Shown piece by piece: positions 1-4,915 of a stretch of DNA of 5,173 bases. The notes under the pieces were generated by a model, which ran no database searches, was not told the DNA's origin, and worked only from the letters and a program-made list of their open reading frames with translations. The translations under genes were made by a program, and so were the position numbers. This DNA comes from Thermococcus paralvinellae (GTDB taxonomy: Archaea; Methanobacteriota_B; Thermococci; Thermococcales; Thermococcaceae), in the NCBI GenBank assembly GCA_015662175.1, contig DQUR01000262.1, positions 1-5,173 on the forward strand. The letters run 5' to 3'. Each line of letters starts with the position of its first letter. Positions within the stretch are counted from its first letter, which is position 1.

Positions 1-93
1 CACTATCTTGTTGCCCTCAATGAGGATGTCCGCTTTGATAACTTCAAGGTTCTCGCCGTAAATTATGTAGCCGTTCTTGATTAGAATGCTCAT
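1..93 (-). CDS. Amidohydrolase, N-terminal fragment (probable MTA/SAH-deaminase group)
   Basis: Partial gene: the ATG is at 93..91 and 31 codons are visible before the window edge cuts it. The protein starts MSILIKNGYIIYGENL and continues to a DILIEGNKIV segment. This is the first beta-sandwich strand pair typical of metal-dependent amidohydrolases, where a leading 'hydrophobic-KNG' strand is followed by 'D-I-L-I-x-x-G-x-I'. The metal-binding HxH motif would lie beyond the edge and is not seen. In Thermococcales, proteins with this kind of start are annotated as methylthioadenosine / S-adenosylhomocysteine or 5'-deoxyadenosine deaminases, so the subfamily is inference, helped by a methylthioadenosine phosphorylase gene on the same strand upstream. 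Dihydroorotase-like or cytosine-deaminase-like enzymes share the same N-terminal fold and cannot be excluded. The start is supported by AAGGTGGT four bases upstream (98-105) and a TATA-like box further up. Confidence 0.75.
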   Translation of the reverse strand, partial: MSILIKNGYIIYGENLEVIKADILIEGNKIV

Positions 94-144
94 AACCACC
101 ACCTTCTTTTTTAAGAGGGAATATTCAGAAGACAAGTTAAAAAG
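94..144 (-). promoter_or_regulatory. Promoter and RBS of the amidohydrolase gene
   Basis: Read on the minus strand, a TATA-like CTTTTTAAC lies at 144-136. A start site about 26 nt downstream (near 114) would give a leader of about 20 nt, which contains the ribosome binding site AAGGTGGT (105-98) just before the ATG. This gives the gene its own promoter, independent of the cassette upstream. BRE match is weak; positions are by eye. Confidence 0.5.
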
Positions 145-173
145 ATGTCGGGAAAGAGAGAAAGCCGTTCCCC

Positions 174-558
174 TCATTCCCAAGTTTCGTATGTATCGTC
201 AATATCGATATTAAACGTATCTTGAACGTCTCTCCAGCATATATGCCACATCCGAGATACTCTACCACAAAACCGGTTTAATTGTGATGCTCTTTGGAAG
301 TTTTCCTTTTAGCTCAACCTCATAGTGTTATCTTCCATTGTAACGTTGAATCGTTTAGTTCAGTATGGCTACAAATGGGTGAGAACACTGACATCATCAG
401 TCCATGAAAGTGTCGTTTGAGGATATTACTTTCTGTGTGCCGTTTTCTATAATGATTTTCTAGGCCAAGGAGCCGTTAATGTAATTTTCTCTAATTATTT
501 TGCCCAATTCCATGAAAATCACGTGGCTCTCAAAAGACTTAACGAATAGCCATCTCAT
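174..558 (-). pseudogene. Decayed third gene of the bacteriocin-like cassette
   Basis: The stretch looks empty in single frames, but minus-strand reading gives pieces of one protein. From ATG 558..556 comes MRWLFVKSFESHVIF followed by an ELGKIIRENYINGSLA segment, then an in-frame TAG (462-460), then KIIIENGTQKVISSNDTFM and a double TGA at 399-394. Further pieces appear in shifted frames: YEVELKGKLPKSITIKPV (324-271), VEYLGCGIYAGETFKI (265-218) and FNIDIDDTYETWE-stop (215-174). The middle (about 325-395) is readable in two frames and is ambiguous. At least one nonsense change and two or three frameshifts are needed, so this is decay rather than one sequencing error. The ATG overlaps the stop of the 118-aa gene as ATGA, the classic sign of translational coupling. 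The intact product would be about 125 aa. Several N-x-S/T sequons (NGS, NGT, NDT) hint at an exported domain. I do not recognise the family. Confidence 0.7.
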
Positions 559-911
559 TTTTCTTCACCAACTTGATCTCGACTTCTAACCATGAGCCTT
601 CTGATACCTATCAAATATGCAAAAACAATGAAAAGCATCCAGAGATAAATGGAACTACGATCATAAGGACGTATAGATTGAATAATTCTTATACCCACGT
701 ATCCATCTACAATAATTGATAAAGTATATTCAGCTATTGACTTAATTTTGTTATTCCTTAAATAATAAGAAATGATCCCTGATATTGTGACATATAAAAC
801 CAATAGTGTTAAAATTTCAGTAATAGACAAAAAATGCTTCCATACCAAACCAATCACTAAGATGAAATGTAAAAAAACAAGAGATAGGACAACATATCTA
901 TTTCTTTCCAA
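555..911 (-). CDS. Small four-helix membrane protein, candidate immunity/export partner of the upstream precursor
   Basis: A 118-aa protein starting at TTG (911..909); the only later Met in frame is at residue 92, so the TTG is the sensible start. A G-rich GGGGGTTGAG lies a few bases upstream, in the 21-nt gap after the precursor gene, and serves as ribosome binding site. Hydrophobic segments at about residues 6-24, 30-51, 60-80 (weaker) and 87-107 predict four membrane helices, with short charged ends (MERNR; a basic and acidic tail RSRDQVGEEK). Positive loops at LRNNKIK (51-57) and IRRLMVRSR (103-111) would both face the cytoplasm if the N-terminus is inside. No catalytic motif or known family was recognised. 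Its place directly behind a secreted Cys-rich precursor, in the same operon, suggests immunity, processing or export, but this is inference from position only. The stop overlaps the start of the decayed gene. Confidence 0.8.
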   Translation of the reverse strand: MERNRYVVLSLVFLHFILVIGLVWKHFLSITEILTLLVLYVTISGIISYYLRNNKIKSIAEYTLSIIVDGYVGIRIIQSIRPYDRSSIYLWMLFIVFAYLIGIRRLMVRSRDQVGEEK

Positions 912-932
912 TTTCGCTCAACCCCCAATATA

Positions 933-1757
933 CTATTCAATTATAACCAAACCCAGATTTGCTAATCTTCTACAAATAGTTTCTGCTTTCTCCCTACAAA
1001 CTTTGTCTATGGTTTCTGAATACTTGTCCTCAAAGTACCAACAAATAATAGCACATATTGAAGGACCTACTGGCCACAATGGGGCAAATACACAAAAACC
1101 ACATGTCCAGAAGTCACCTAATACCTTTTGACAGATTTTATTAACAGTCCACTTACAGACTTCCATAAATTTATCAATTGGAACAACAATTTTTGACTGA
1201 GCTATAATGGAGCCATATTTTTCTATGTTTTTCTGACCCAATAGAATCGTCAAAGAACCAACAACACGTATTTTGCCATCTAATGTTTCCTTCACATACA
1301 CTCCATGTATTTCCTGAGTACCTGTTTCGACAGCGAGTACTTTATATATCCCCGTGGAGTTTCTTAATACTAATAAAAGACCTCTAAACTCTCCATTTTC
1401 CATGTACACCCTAAGTGGAACAGACATCTGTTCAATGATTTTGTTGTCCATTCTTATAAACCTAATATACGCCTTTTTAAACTCTGGGCGAATCACCATA
1501 ATGCCCAATCTTGTTTTCATATCCGATATATCTTCTGATGATATTAAATGCATAGTGACAAAGTAGGCAGCTGGTCCTTTAAGTTCCTGCACTTGAATAT
1601 CTCTGGAAAGAGTCATGTTTCCAGAACGGCATGGACATGCTGGGATTTGTTGAACAGTTGGTGTTTGTTCAGGAACATCCTCTGCACTTGCTAAAGCTGG
1701 GCTAACCACCAAGCCCAGCATTAACCCCAACAGCAAGAGGCTCAAAAGCCTTTTCAT
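933..1757 (-). CDS. Secreted precursor with C-terminal halocin C8-like Cys-rich domain (candidate archaeocin)
   Basis: A 274-aa protein with a Sec-type signal peptide: basic MKR, a Leu-rich core (residues 4-20) and an ALASA-ED cleavage site near residue 25. There is no twin-Arg. A short linker follows with a CPC pair (C41, C43). Residues about 50-188 form a beta-rich Cys-free domain with two sequons (NMT 47, NST 133). The last about 85 residues are different: eight cysteines (201, 209, 219, 222, 235, 239, 254, 262) around a hydrophobic core at 217-242 (WTCGFCVFAPLWPVG...), then a charged helix EDKYSETIDKVCREKAETIC. Recalled halocin C8 has the same plan: Cys-rich, a hydrophobic Gly/Pro centre, then a DEYSGCGDAVAKEAC-like end. 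Its precursor (about 283 aa) also carries a long N-terminal part, reported to act as immunity protein, ahead of a 76-aa peptide. Length and order match; identity is low, so activity is inferred. Start: AAGGTGGT just before ATG and a clear TATA box. First gene of a three-gene operon. Confidence 0.75.
   Translation of the reverse strand: MKRLLSLLLLGLMLGLVVSPALASAEDVPEQTPTVQQIPACPCRSGNMTLSRDIQVQELKGPAAYFVTMHLISSEDISDMKTRLGIMVIRPEFKKAYIRFIRMDNKIIEQMSVPLRVYMENGEFRGLLLVLRNSTGIYKVLAVETGTQEIHGVYVKETLDGKIRVVGSLTILLGQKNIEKYGSIIAQSKIVVPIDKFMEVCKWTVNKICQKVLGDFWTCGFCVFAPLWPVGPSICAIICWYFEDKYSETIDKVCREKAETICRRLANLGLVIIE
936..1193 (-). other. Putative mature bacteriocin domain within the precursor (residues about 189-274)
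   Basis: This part codes for the Cys-rich C-terminus that would be released if the precursor is processed like halocin C8. Cys spacing is 8, 10, 3, 13, 4, 15, 8. In halocin C8 as I recall it, the first C-to-C gap of 8, a gap of 14 across the hydrophobic centre and a late gap of 8 are similar, while others differ and two cysteines are absent here. The upstream boundary is a guess placed at SKIVVPIDK; no protease site is evident. Confidence 0.5.
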
Positions 1758-1760
1758 GGA

Positions 1761-1806
1761 ACCACCTTCAAAATTAATGAAAACAAACTCATATTTAAAT
1801 TTTACG
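1761..1806 (-). promoter_or_regulatory. BRE/TATA promoter and RBS of the bacteriocin-like operon
   Basis: On the minus strand the sequence reads GTAAAATTTAAATAT: a BRE-like GTAAAA at about 1806-1800 next to TATA TTTAAATAT at 1799-1791. A start about 26 nt downstream of the box centre would fall near 1770, giving a leader of roughly 12 nt. The ribosome binding site AAGGTGGT is at 1768-1761, three bases before the ATG. This is the best-formed promoter in the window and implies the cassette is (or was recently) expressed. Confidence 0.7.
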
Positions 1807-1892
1807 CTTTACTATAGTTCTATTGTTTTTTTCCAAAGCGTCATAAAAGAAATTATTCAAAGAGTATTCAACAAATCACAAAACAGATTAAG

Positions 1893-1923
1893 CAAAAAGA
1901 AGAAAAAACAACTCAAAAGAGTT
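1893..1923 (-). terminator. Terminator behind mtnP
   Basis: Just downstream of the mtnP stop, the minus strand has the perfect 5-bp stem AACTC-TTTT-GAGTT (1923-1910) followed by a T-rich run GTTTTTTCTTCTTTTT (1909-1894). Archaeal termination mainly needs the T-tract. The position between mtnP and the cassette promoter fits separation of the two transcription units. Confidence 0.6.
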
Positions 1924-1929
1924 AAAAGA

Positions 1930-2703
1930 TCAAACGAACATGCTCTTTAGCACGTCTGCACAGCCACAATTTCTCTCCTCCGGTATGCACGGAATACCCT
2001 TCCTCAGGATTTCCTGGACTTTGTAGTTGTTCTCTTTCATGACTTTGAGAACCTCCTGGGCATCCACGGGCTTGTCGGCCCAGACGTCGTAGTCGGTAAC
2101 GGTTGCAACGTTCACGTAGCACATTCCGAGTTCTCTCGCCAGAACCACTTCAGGAACGAGGGTCATGCCGATTATGTGAGCGTACTGCCTGAACATGAAG
2201 CTCTCGGCCCTCGTTGAAAACCTCGGACCCTCTATACAGACGTAGGTTCCCTTTTCGTGAACATCGAAGTTCAGTTCTTTAGCCGTCTCGTAAAATATTT
2301 TCCCCATCTCCGGGCAGAAGGGGTCAGCCATGCTGACGTGGGCAACCCTTGGTCCATTGTAGAAGGTGTATTCCCTCTTTTTCGTGAAGTCAATGAACTG
2401 GTCAGTAATTACAATGTCCCCGGGTTTATACTCTTCTCTAAGGGAGCCAACGGCCGTTACACCAATAATTCTCTCAACGCCAAGTTCGTGAAGAGCCCAG
2501 ATGTTTGCCCCATATGGCACTTCATGCGGGGGAAACTCATGGGCTTTACCGTGTCGTGGAATGAAAGCCACCTCAACGCCTTCAACTTCCCCTATTTCAA
2601 TTGGTGCGGATGGTCTTCCATAAGGTGTGTGAACCTTTATCGTTTCTTTTGGCTCAAAGACACCGTAAACACCGGAACCACCGATAATCCCAATCCTTGG
2701 CAT
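1930..2703 (-). CDS. mtnP: S-methyl-5'-thioadenosine phosphorylase
   Basis: Phosphorolysis of 5'-methylthioadenosine (from polyamine synthesis) to adenine and methylthioribose-1-phosphate, a step of methionine/adenine salvage in the cytoplasm. Archaeal enzymes of this group often also accept other purine nucleosides. The 257-aa protein has the family's phosphate loop ([11 protein letters not shown], residues 4-14), PRHG plus HEFPPHEV (49-62), a TAVGSL segment (83-88), [11 protein letters not shown] (157-167) and TDYDVW (203-208), whose two Asp recognise the 6-amino group of adenine. Cysteines 130, 195, 246 and 248, including a C-terminal CGC, fit the disulfide/CXC pattern known for hyperthermophile members. 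Start: an in-frame ATG exists at 2727, but AGGGTGAT (2715-2708) sits four bases before ATG 2703, the TATA box places transcription start near 2712, and the family begins at MPRIG. A hairpin/T-tract terminator follows. Confidence 0.96.
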   Translation of the reverse strand: MPRIGIIGGSGVYGVFEPKETIKVHTPYGRPSAPIEIGEVEGVEVAFIPRHGKAHEFPPHEVPYGANIWALHELGVERIIGVTAVGSLREEYKPGDIVITDQFIDFTKKREYTFYNGPRVAHVSMADPFCPEMGKIFYETAKELNFDVHEKGTYVCIEGPRFSTRAESFMFRQYAHIIGMTLVPEVVLARELGMCYVNVATVTDYDVWADKPVDAQEVLKVMKENNYKVQEILRKGIPCIPEERNCGCADVLKSMFV

Positions 2704-2707
2704 GAAC

Positions 2708-2748
2708 ATCACCCTGTTAATCTTCAACTTAGGTTTATTTAAGCTTTA
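2708..2748 (-). promoter_or_regulatory. Promoter and RBS of mtnP
   Basis: Minus strand GTTAAAGCTTAAATAAA: BRE-like TTAAAGC (about 2748-2742) followed by TATA CTTAAATAA (2742-2734). Expected transcription start is near 2712, giving a leader of under 15 nt that carries AGGGTGAT (2715-2708). This decides the ATG at 2703 against the upstream in-frame ATG at 2727, which would lie before the transcript begins. Confidence 0.65.
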
Positions 2749-2754
2749 ACCCCC

Positions 2755-2763
2755 AAAGGGTGA
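2755..2763 (+). repeat. Left copy of imperfect 9-bp flanking duplication
   Basis: AAAGGGTGA, immediately outside the left inverted repeat. It differs by one base from AAAGGATGA at 2943-2951. Interpreted as a target-site duplication with one later mutation; a 9-bp match with one mismatch alone is modest evidence, but its exact abutment to both repeat ends raises it. Confidence 0.55.
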
Positions 2764-2942
2764 GGACGTGTCCACATTAGAATTTGGCTGTAGATGTGGG
2801 GGGAGACGGTTCAATGAGTCTATACAACGCTCACTAAAGTCTTTTGAAGCCTAAATATAGCTTCACGGCCAATCAGTCAAAGCAGTGCTAGCTAAAACAG
2901 TTTTTTACCCGGGATGGTGCCTATGTTAAAGTGGACACGTCC
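2764..2942. mobile_element. MITE-like non-coding element with terminal inverted repeats
   Basis: The 179-bp segment begins GGACGTGTCCACATTA (2764-2779) and ends with its inverse (2927-2942); 15 of 16 bases pair, including a perfect outer 12. Each end is itself near-palindromic (GGAC-GT-GTCC). Flanks are AAAGGGTGA (2755-2763) and AAAGGATGA (2943-2951), directly abutting the repeats and 8 of 9 identical, as expected for an aged target-site duplication. The inside has no ORF of note; on the minus strand a short LAVKLYLGFKRL-stop (about 2878-2840) faintly recalls the start of archaeal transposases, but this is too short to rely on. The element fills most of the gap between the divergent mtnP and pbaA promoters without breaking either. 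The IS family that could move it is not recognised. A structured RNA or a remnant of a larger IS are alternatives. Confidence 0.65.
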
Positions 2943-2951
2943 AAAGGATGA
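2943..2951 (+). repeat. Right copy of imperfect 9-bp flanking duplication
   Basis: AAAGGATGA directly after the right inverted repeat; partner of 2755-2763. Confidence 0.55.
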
Positions 2952-2954
2952 TGG

Positions 2955-2999
2955 CAAAAACTTAATTACTCCCAATGGCTAAAGTTAGCTCTGGGGTGA
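2955..2999 (+). promoter_or_regulatory. Promoter and RBS of pbaA
   Basis: A weak BRE/TATA-like CAAAAACTTAATTA lies at 2955-2968, just outside the mobile element. Transcription would begin near 2990, giving a very short leader. GGGGTGA at 2993-2999 is a strong ribosome binding site five bases before GTG 3005, which decides that start over the in-frame ATG at 2975, since that ATG has no such site. Confidence 0.5.
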
Positions 3000-3004
3000 A
3001 TAGA

Positions 3005-3727
3005 GTGGAAAAGCCTGTGAAGTTGGTTCTTCCAGAGATAGATAATCCAATTTTCATTGAAGGTTACCCGGGAATTGGGCTTGTGGGGCACATTGCCGCC
3101 AATTTTCTGGCAAAAGAGCTCAACATGGAAATGATTGGCTACATTGAGAGCCCATTCATACCGCCAATGAGCTTAATCCTTGAGGGAAAACCCAATCCGC
3201 CTTTAAGATTCTACGGAAAGGACAACATTATCGTAGCCGTTGCTGACATTTACGTTCCGCCGACCTTGGTTAATGAAATAGCCAGGGATATTATAAGCTA
3301 TTTAAAAGAGACAAATGCTCAAAAACTCATTTCCATCGGCGGAATGGGAATTGGCTTCTTCAAGGAAAGGATGGAAGTGTGGGGTGTTGGGACAAACGAA
3401 GAGCTCAACAAAGAGCTTGAAAATCTGGGGGTTAAAATACTCCAGTATGGCTCAATAATGGGCATGAGTGGAAAGCTTTTATGGGAATCCTCGAGGGAAA
3501 AGCTTAACGGATACGTTTTACTGGGTGAAACGTTTGGGGACAGACCCGATCCAAGGGCGGCAGCAAATGTTATTGAGATCATCAAGAAGCTCGCACCGAT
3601 TGAAATATCGACAGAGCCCCTCATAAAGGAAGCAGAAATGATTGAAGAGCAGCTTAGAAAGATGCACGAACAGATGGAAATGGCGAGAAAGAAGGCAGAG
3701 AAGCAATATGAAAGCATCTATCTGTGA
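3005..3727 (+). CDS. pbaA: PbaA, PAC2-family proteasome-assembly-chaperone homologue
   Basis: A 240-aa PAC2-domain protein. The diagnostic N-terminal motif FIEGYPGIGLVGHIAANFL sits at about residues 17-35; a second conserved Gly-rich strand SIGGMGIGFF follows about 100 residues later. The C-terminus, after an IKKLAPIEIS segment, is a charged heptad-like helix (about 205-236) ending in IYL. That is a hydrophobic-Tyr-X tail, the motif by which proteasome activators dock onto the 20S alpha ring. In P. furiosus the homologue PF0015/PbaA is a homopentamer in which this tail is reported packed against the core, and its partner is PF0014. The adjacent genes here (mtnP behind, PF0014-like ahead) match that order. 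Chaperone or activator function in the cell is not established. The start chosen is GTG 3005; ATG 2975 would add ten residues. The next gene follows 10 nt later, so both are probably co-transcribed. Confidence 0.9.
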   Translation: MEKPVKLVLPEIDNPIFIEGYPGIGLVGHIAANFLAKELNMEMIGYIESPFIPPMSLILEGKPNPPLRFYGKDNIIVAVADIYVPPTLVNEIARDIISYLKETNAQKLISIGGMGIGFFKERMEVWGVGTNEELNKELENLGVKILQYGSIMGMSGKLLWESSREKLNGYVLLGETFGDRPDPRAAANVIEIIKKLAPIEISTEPLIKEAEMIEEQLRKMHEQMEMARKKAEKQYESIYL

Positions 3728-3737
3728 GGTGATGCCC

Positions 3738-4118
3738 ATGGAGGTTCCAATTTTGGCGGGAATTACAAGACGAGCCCTTGACCGGTTGTTGAGAAATCCA
3801 TACCGCACGCTGGAAATCAGGAGTGCAAATAATGTGTTCGTTCTTGAGCACCTTAGGGAGGGCGATAGGGTATTCCTGACATATGAATCCCTGCAAGACA
3901 TAACGAAGGGGACTGAGGGGATAATAGCCCAGATATTAAGGATGGAGAAAATGGAGCAGAGGATTCTGTGGGAGGAAAGTGACGAGAGAGAGCAGATGGT
4001 GTGCAGAGTCCAGCTTCGCTTAGTGGGACTTGGAAAAGTTATCGAAATCAAAAGGGAAGGAGATTTAATCAAAGCAAAAGTCAGGGAAATGCTTCCCCAC
4101 GAAATGGCTATAGGCTGA
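3738..4118 (+). CDS. PF0014-like protein, structural partner of PbaA
   Basis: A 126-aa soluble protein with no signal peptide or membrane segment, starting MEVPILAGITRRALDRLL. It has an amphipathic N-terminal helix, then short beta-strands (RTLEIRSANNVFVL, GDRVFLTYESL), a charged helix (IIAQILRMEKMEQRILWEE) and a beta-strand end (GKVIEIKREGDLIKAKVREM). No enzyme motif was seen. By position it corresponds to P. furiosus PF0014, reported to assemble with PbaA into a large 'tholos-like' complex of unknown function. The identification rests on gene order and my recollection, not on a search. Start: the stop of pbaA is embedded in TGAGGTGA (3725-3732), which acts as ribosome binding site five bases before ATG 3738. 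An ATG at 3732 lies inside that site and is less likely. The tail overlaps the convergent nucS by 11 bases. Confidence 0.8.
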   Translation: MEVPILAGITRRALDRLLRNPYRTLEIRSANNVFVLEHLREGDRVFLTYESLQDITKGTEGIIAQILRMEKMEQRILWEESDEREQMVCRVQLRLVGLGKVIEIKREGDLIKAKVREMLPHEMAIG

Positions 4119-4875
4119 GGAAATCAAGAGTTTTTTGCATGCCTTTGTTATTCCTTTCCCGCTTTGGCGGATTCAGCTTTTTAAATTCCAGTCCTTCCTT
4201 TTCGAGCAATTTTTTAGCGCCAGCTGTAATGGATGGGGCAATCAGAATCCCCCGGACATTTCCATGTTCCTCTCTCAGGGACTCCACATATCTTTTAAGC
4301 TGGCTAACTGCGTGCAGATCAGCCCTCCTGCGCTTGAGCTCAAGAACAACCAGATTACCATGTTTGTCCCTTCCAAGCACATCAACTATCCCATGCTTAA
4401 TGGGTTTCTCCCTAAAAAGTGGTTTAAAACCTTCCTCGATTAATGAGGGATTTTCAAAGATCAAATCGGCCATCTCCGCTTCACTTCCGGTCAATGCCAG
4501 CTCCTCATAATCCTCTGCCTGAAAATAACTCACAAGATAGGTTTTAATGAGCTCAACTTCAAGGGTTTCCTTTGGCTTCCTTCTAACGCTTTTCAGAATT
4601 ATCTTTCCATCTTCAACAACAATACTGACAACACTCCCCGGCGGTTGCCAGTTAGCAGGTTCTCTCTTGTTCTTCTGATGGATTAGAAAAGAGCCATCTG
4701 GCTTGATTATGATAACCCTATCCCCCGGGCCCAGCTCACTCTTGGCCCTCCCATCATAGAACACCCTACAATAGGCAAAGAGCGTTATGACGGCATCGCT
4801 GGAGAGGGCCCTATTCAAAATTTTAACTATCTCTTCCCGGGAGGGCTCAACTCTGGCTTCCACCTTCATGCCCAT
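4108..4875 (-). CDS. nucS: NucS/EndoMS mismatch-specific endonuclease
   Basis: Cuts both strands around mismatched bases in double-stranded DNA, replacing MutS/MutL-type mismatch repair in many archaea; first described as acting on branched single-stranded DNA. The N-terminal dimer/DNA-binding domain covers about residues 1-115 (YDGRAKSELGPGDRVI, then KREPANWQPPGS). The C-terminal RecB-like nuclease domain has E-x-x-M-A-D-L-I-F, then GIVDVLG and LVVLELKRRRA. The metal-binding Asp, Glu and Lys of D-(13)-E-x-K are all present (D165, E179, K181 counting from ATG 4875). The C-terminus MQKTLDFLSL is a PCNA-interacting (PIP) box, Q-x-x-L-x-x-L. Length of 255 aa is normal. Three starts compete: TTG 4878, ATG 4875 and ATG 4869; the TATA spacing would make the transcript nearly leaderless, so 4875 or 4869 is likely. 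It follows radA by 40 nt. Confidence 0.95.
   Translation of the reverse strand: MGMKVEARVEPSREEIVKILNRALSSDAVITLFAYCRVFYDGRAKSELGPGDRVIIIKPDGSFLIHQKNKREPANWQPPGSVVSIVVEDGKIILKSVRRKPKETLEVELIKTYLVSYFQAEDYEELALTGSEAEMADLIFENPSLIEEGFKPLFREKPIKHGIVDVLGRDKHGNLVVLELKRRRADLHAVSQLKRYVESLREEHGNVRGILIAPSITAGAKKLLEKEGLEFKKLNPPKRERNNKGMQKTLDFLSL
4131..4165 (+). terminator. T-rich candidate terminator behind the PF0014-like gene
   Basis: Twelve bases after the plus-strand stop comes TTTTTT (4131-4136) followed by TTTGTTATTCCTTTCC. Such T-tracts suffice for archaeal termination. It lies inside the nucS coding tail, so terminator and C-terminal PIP-box coding share sequence. No hairpin seen. Confidence 0.35.
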
Positions 4876-4890
4876 CAACTAGGCTGTAGC

Positions 4891-4898
4891 ATTTAAAA
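4891..4898 (-). promoter_or_regulatory. TATA box of an internal nucS promoter
   Basis: TTTTAAAT on the minus strand, in the 40-nt gap between radA and nucS. Counting about 26 nt from its centre gives a transcript start near 4868, at or just before the ATG codons, so transcripts from it would be almost leaderless. It may add to read-through from radA. Confidence 0.45.
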
Positions 4899-4915
4899 GA
4901 TAAGAATTAAGAGGG

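Noticed and set aside
772..1131. 119-codon plus-strand open frame across the membrane-protein and precursor genes
   Set aside because: The minus-strand genes here have a signal peptide, membrane helices, promoter and binding sites; the plus frame has none.
1893..1923. A-rich tract as a possible poly-purine repeat or CRISPR leader
   Set aside because: There is no repeat-spacer pattern anywhere in the window; the tract is best read as the mtnP terminator on the minus strand.
1756..1950. Lys-rich 64-codon plus-strand frame between the precursor and mtnP
   Set aside because: Its sequence is the complement of the promoter and the T-rich terminator, which explains the poly-Lys run; no binding site.
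2257..2742. 161-codon plus-strand open frame opposite mtnP
   Set aside because: It lies antisense to a clearly identified conserved enzyme, has no binding site or promoter of its own, and its protein has no recognisable features.
2764..2942. Inverted repeats as a regulator-binding operator pair for mtnP and pbaA
   Set aside because: The two copies are more than 140 bases apart, and the flanking direct repeats fit an insertion better, though a regulator site is not fully excluded.
3518..4072. 184-codon minus-strand open frame opposite pbaA and the PF0014-like gene
   Set aside because: It spans two well-supported plus-strand genes and has a Ser/Leu-rich composition typical of antisense frames.
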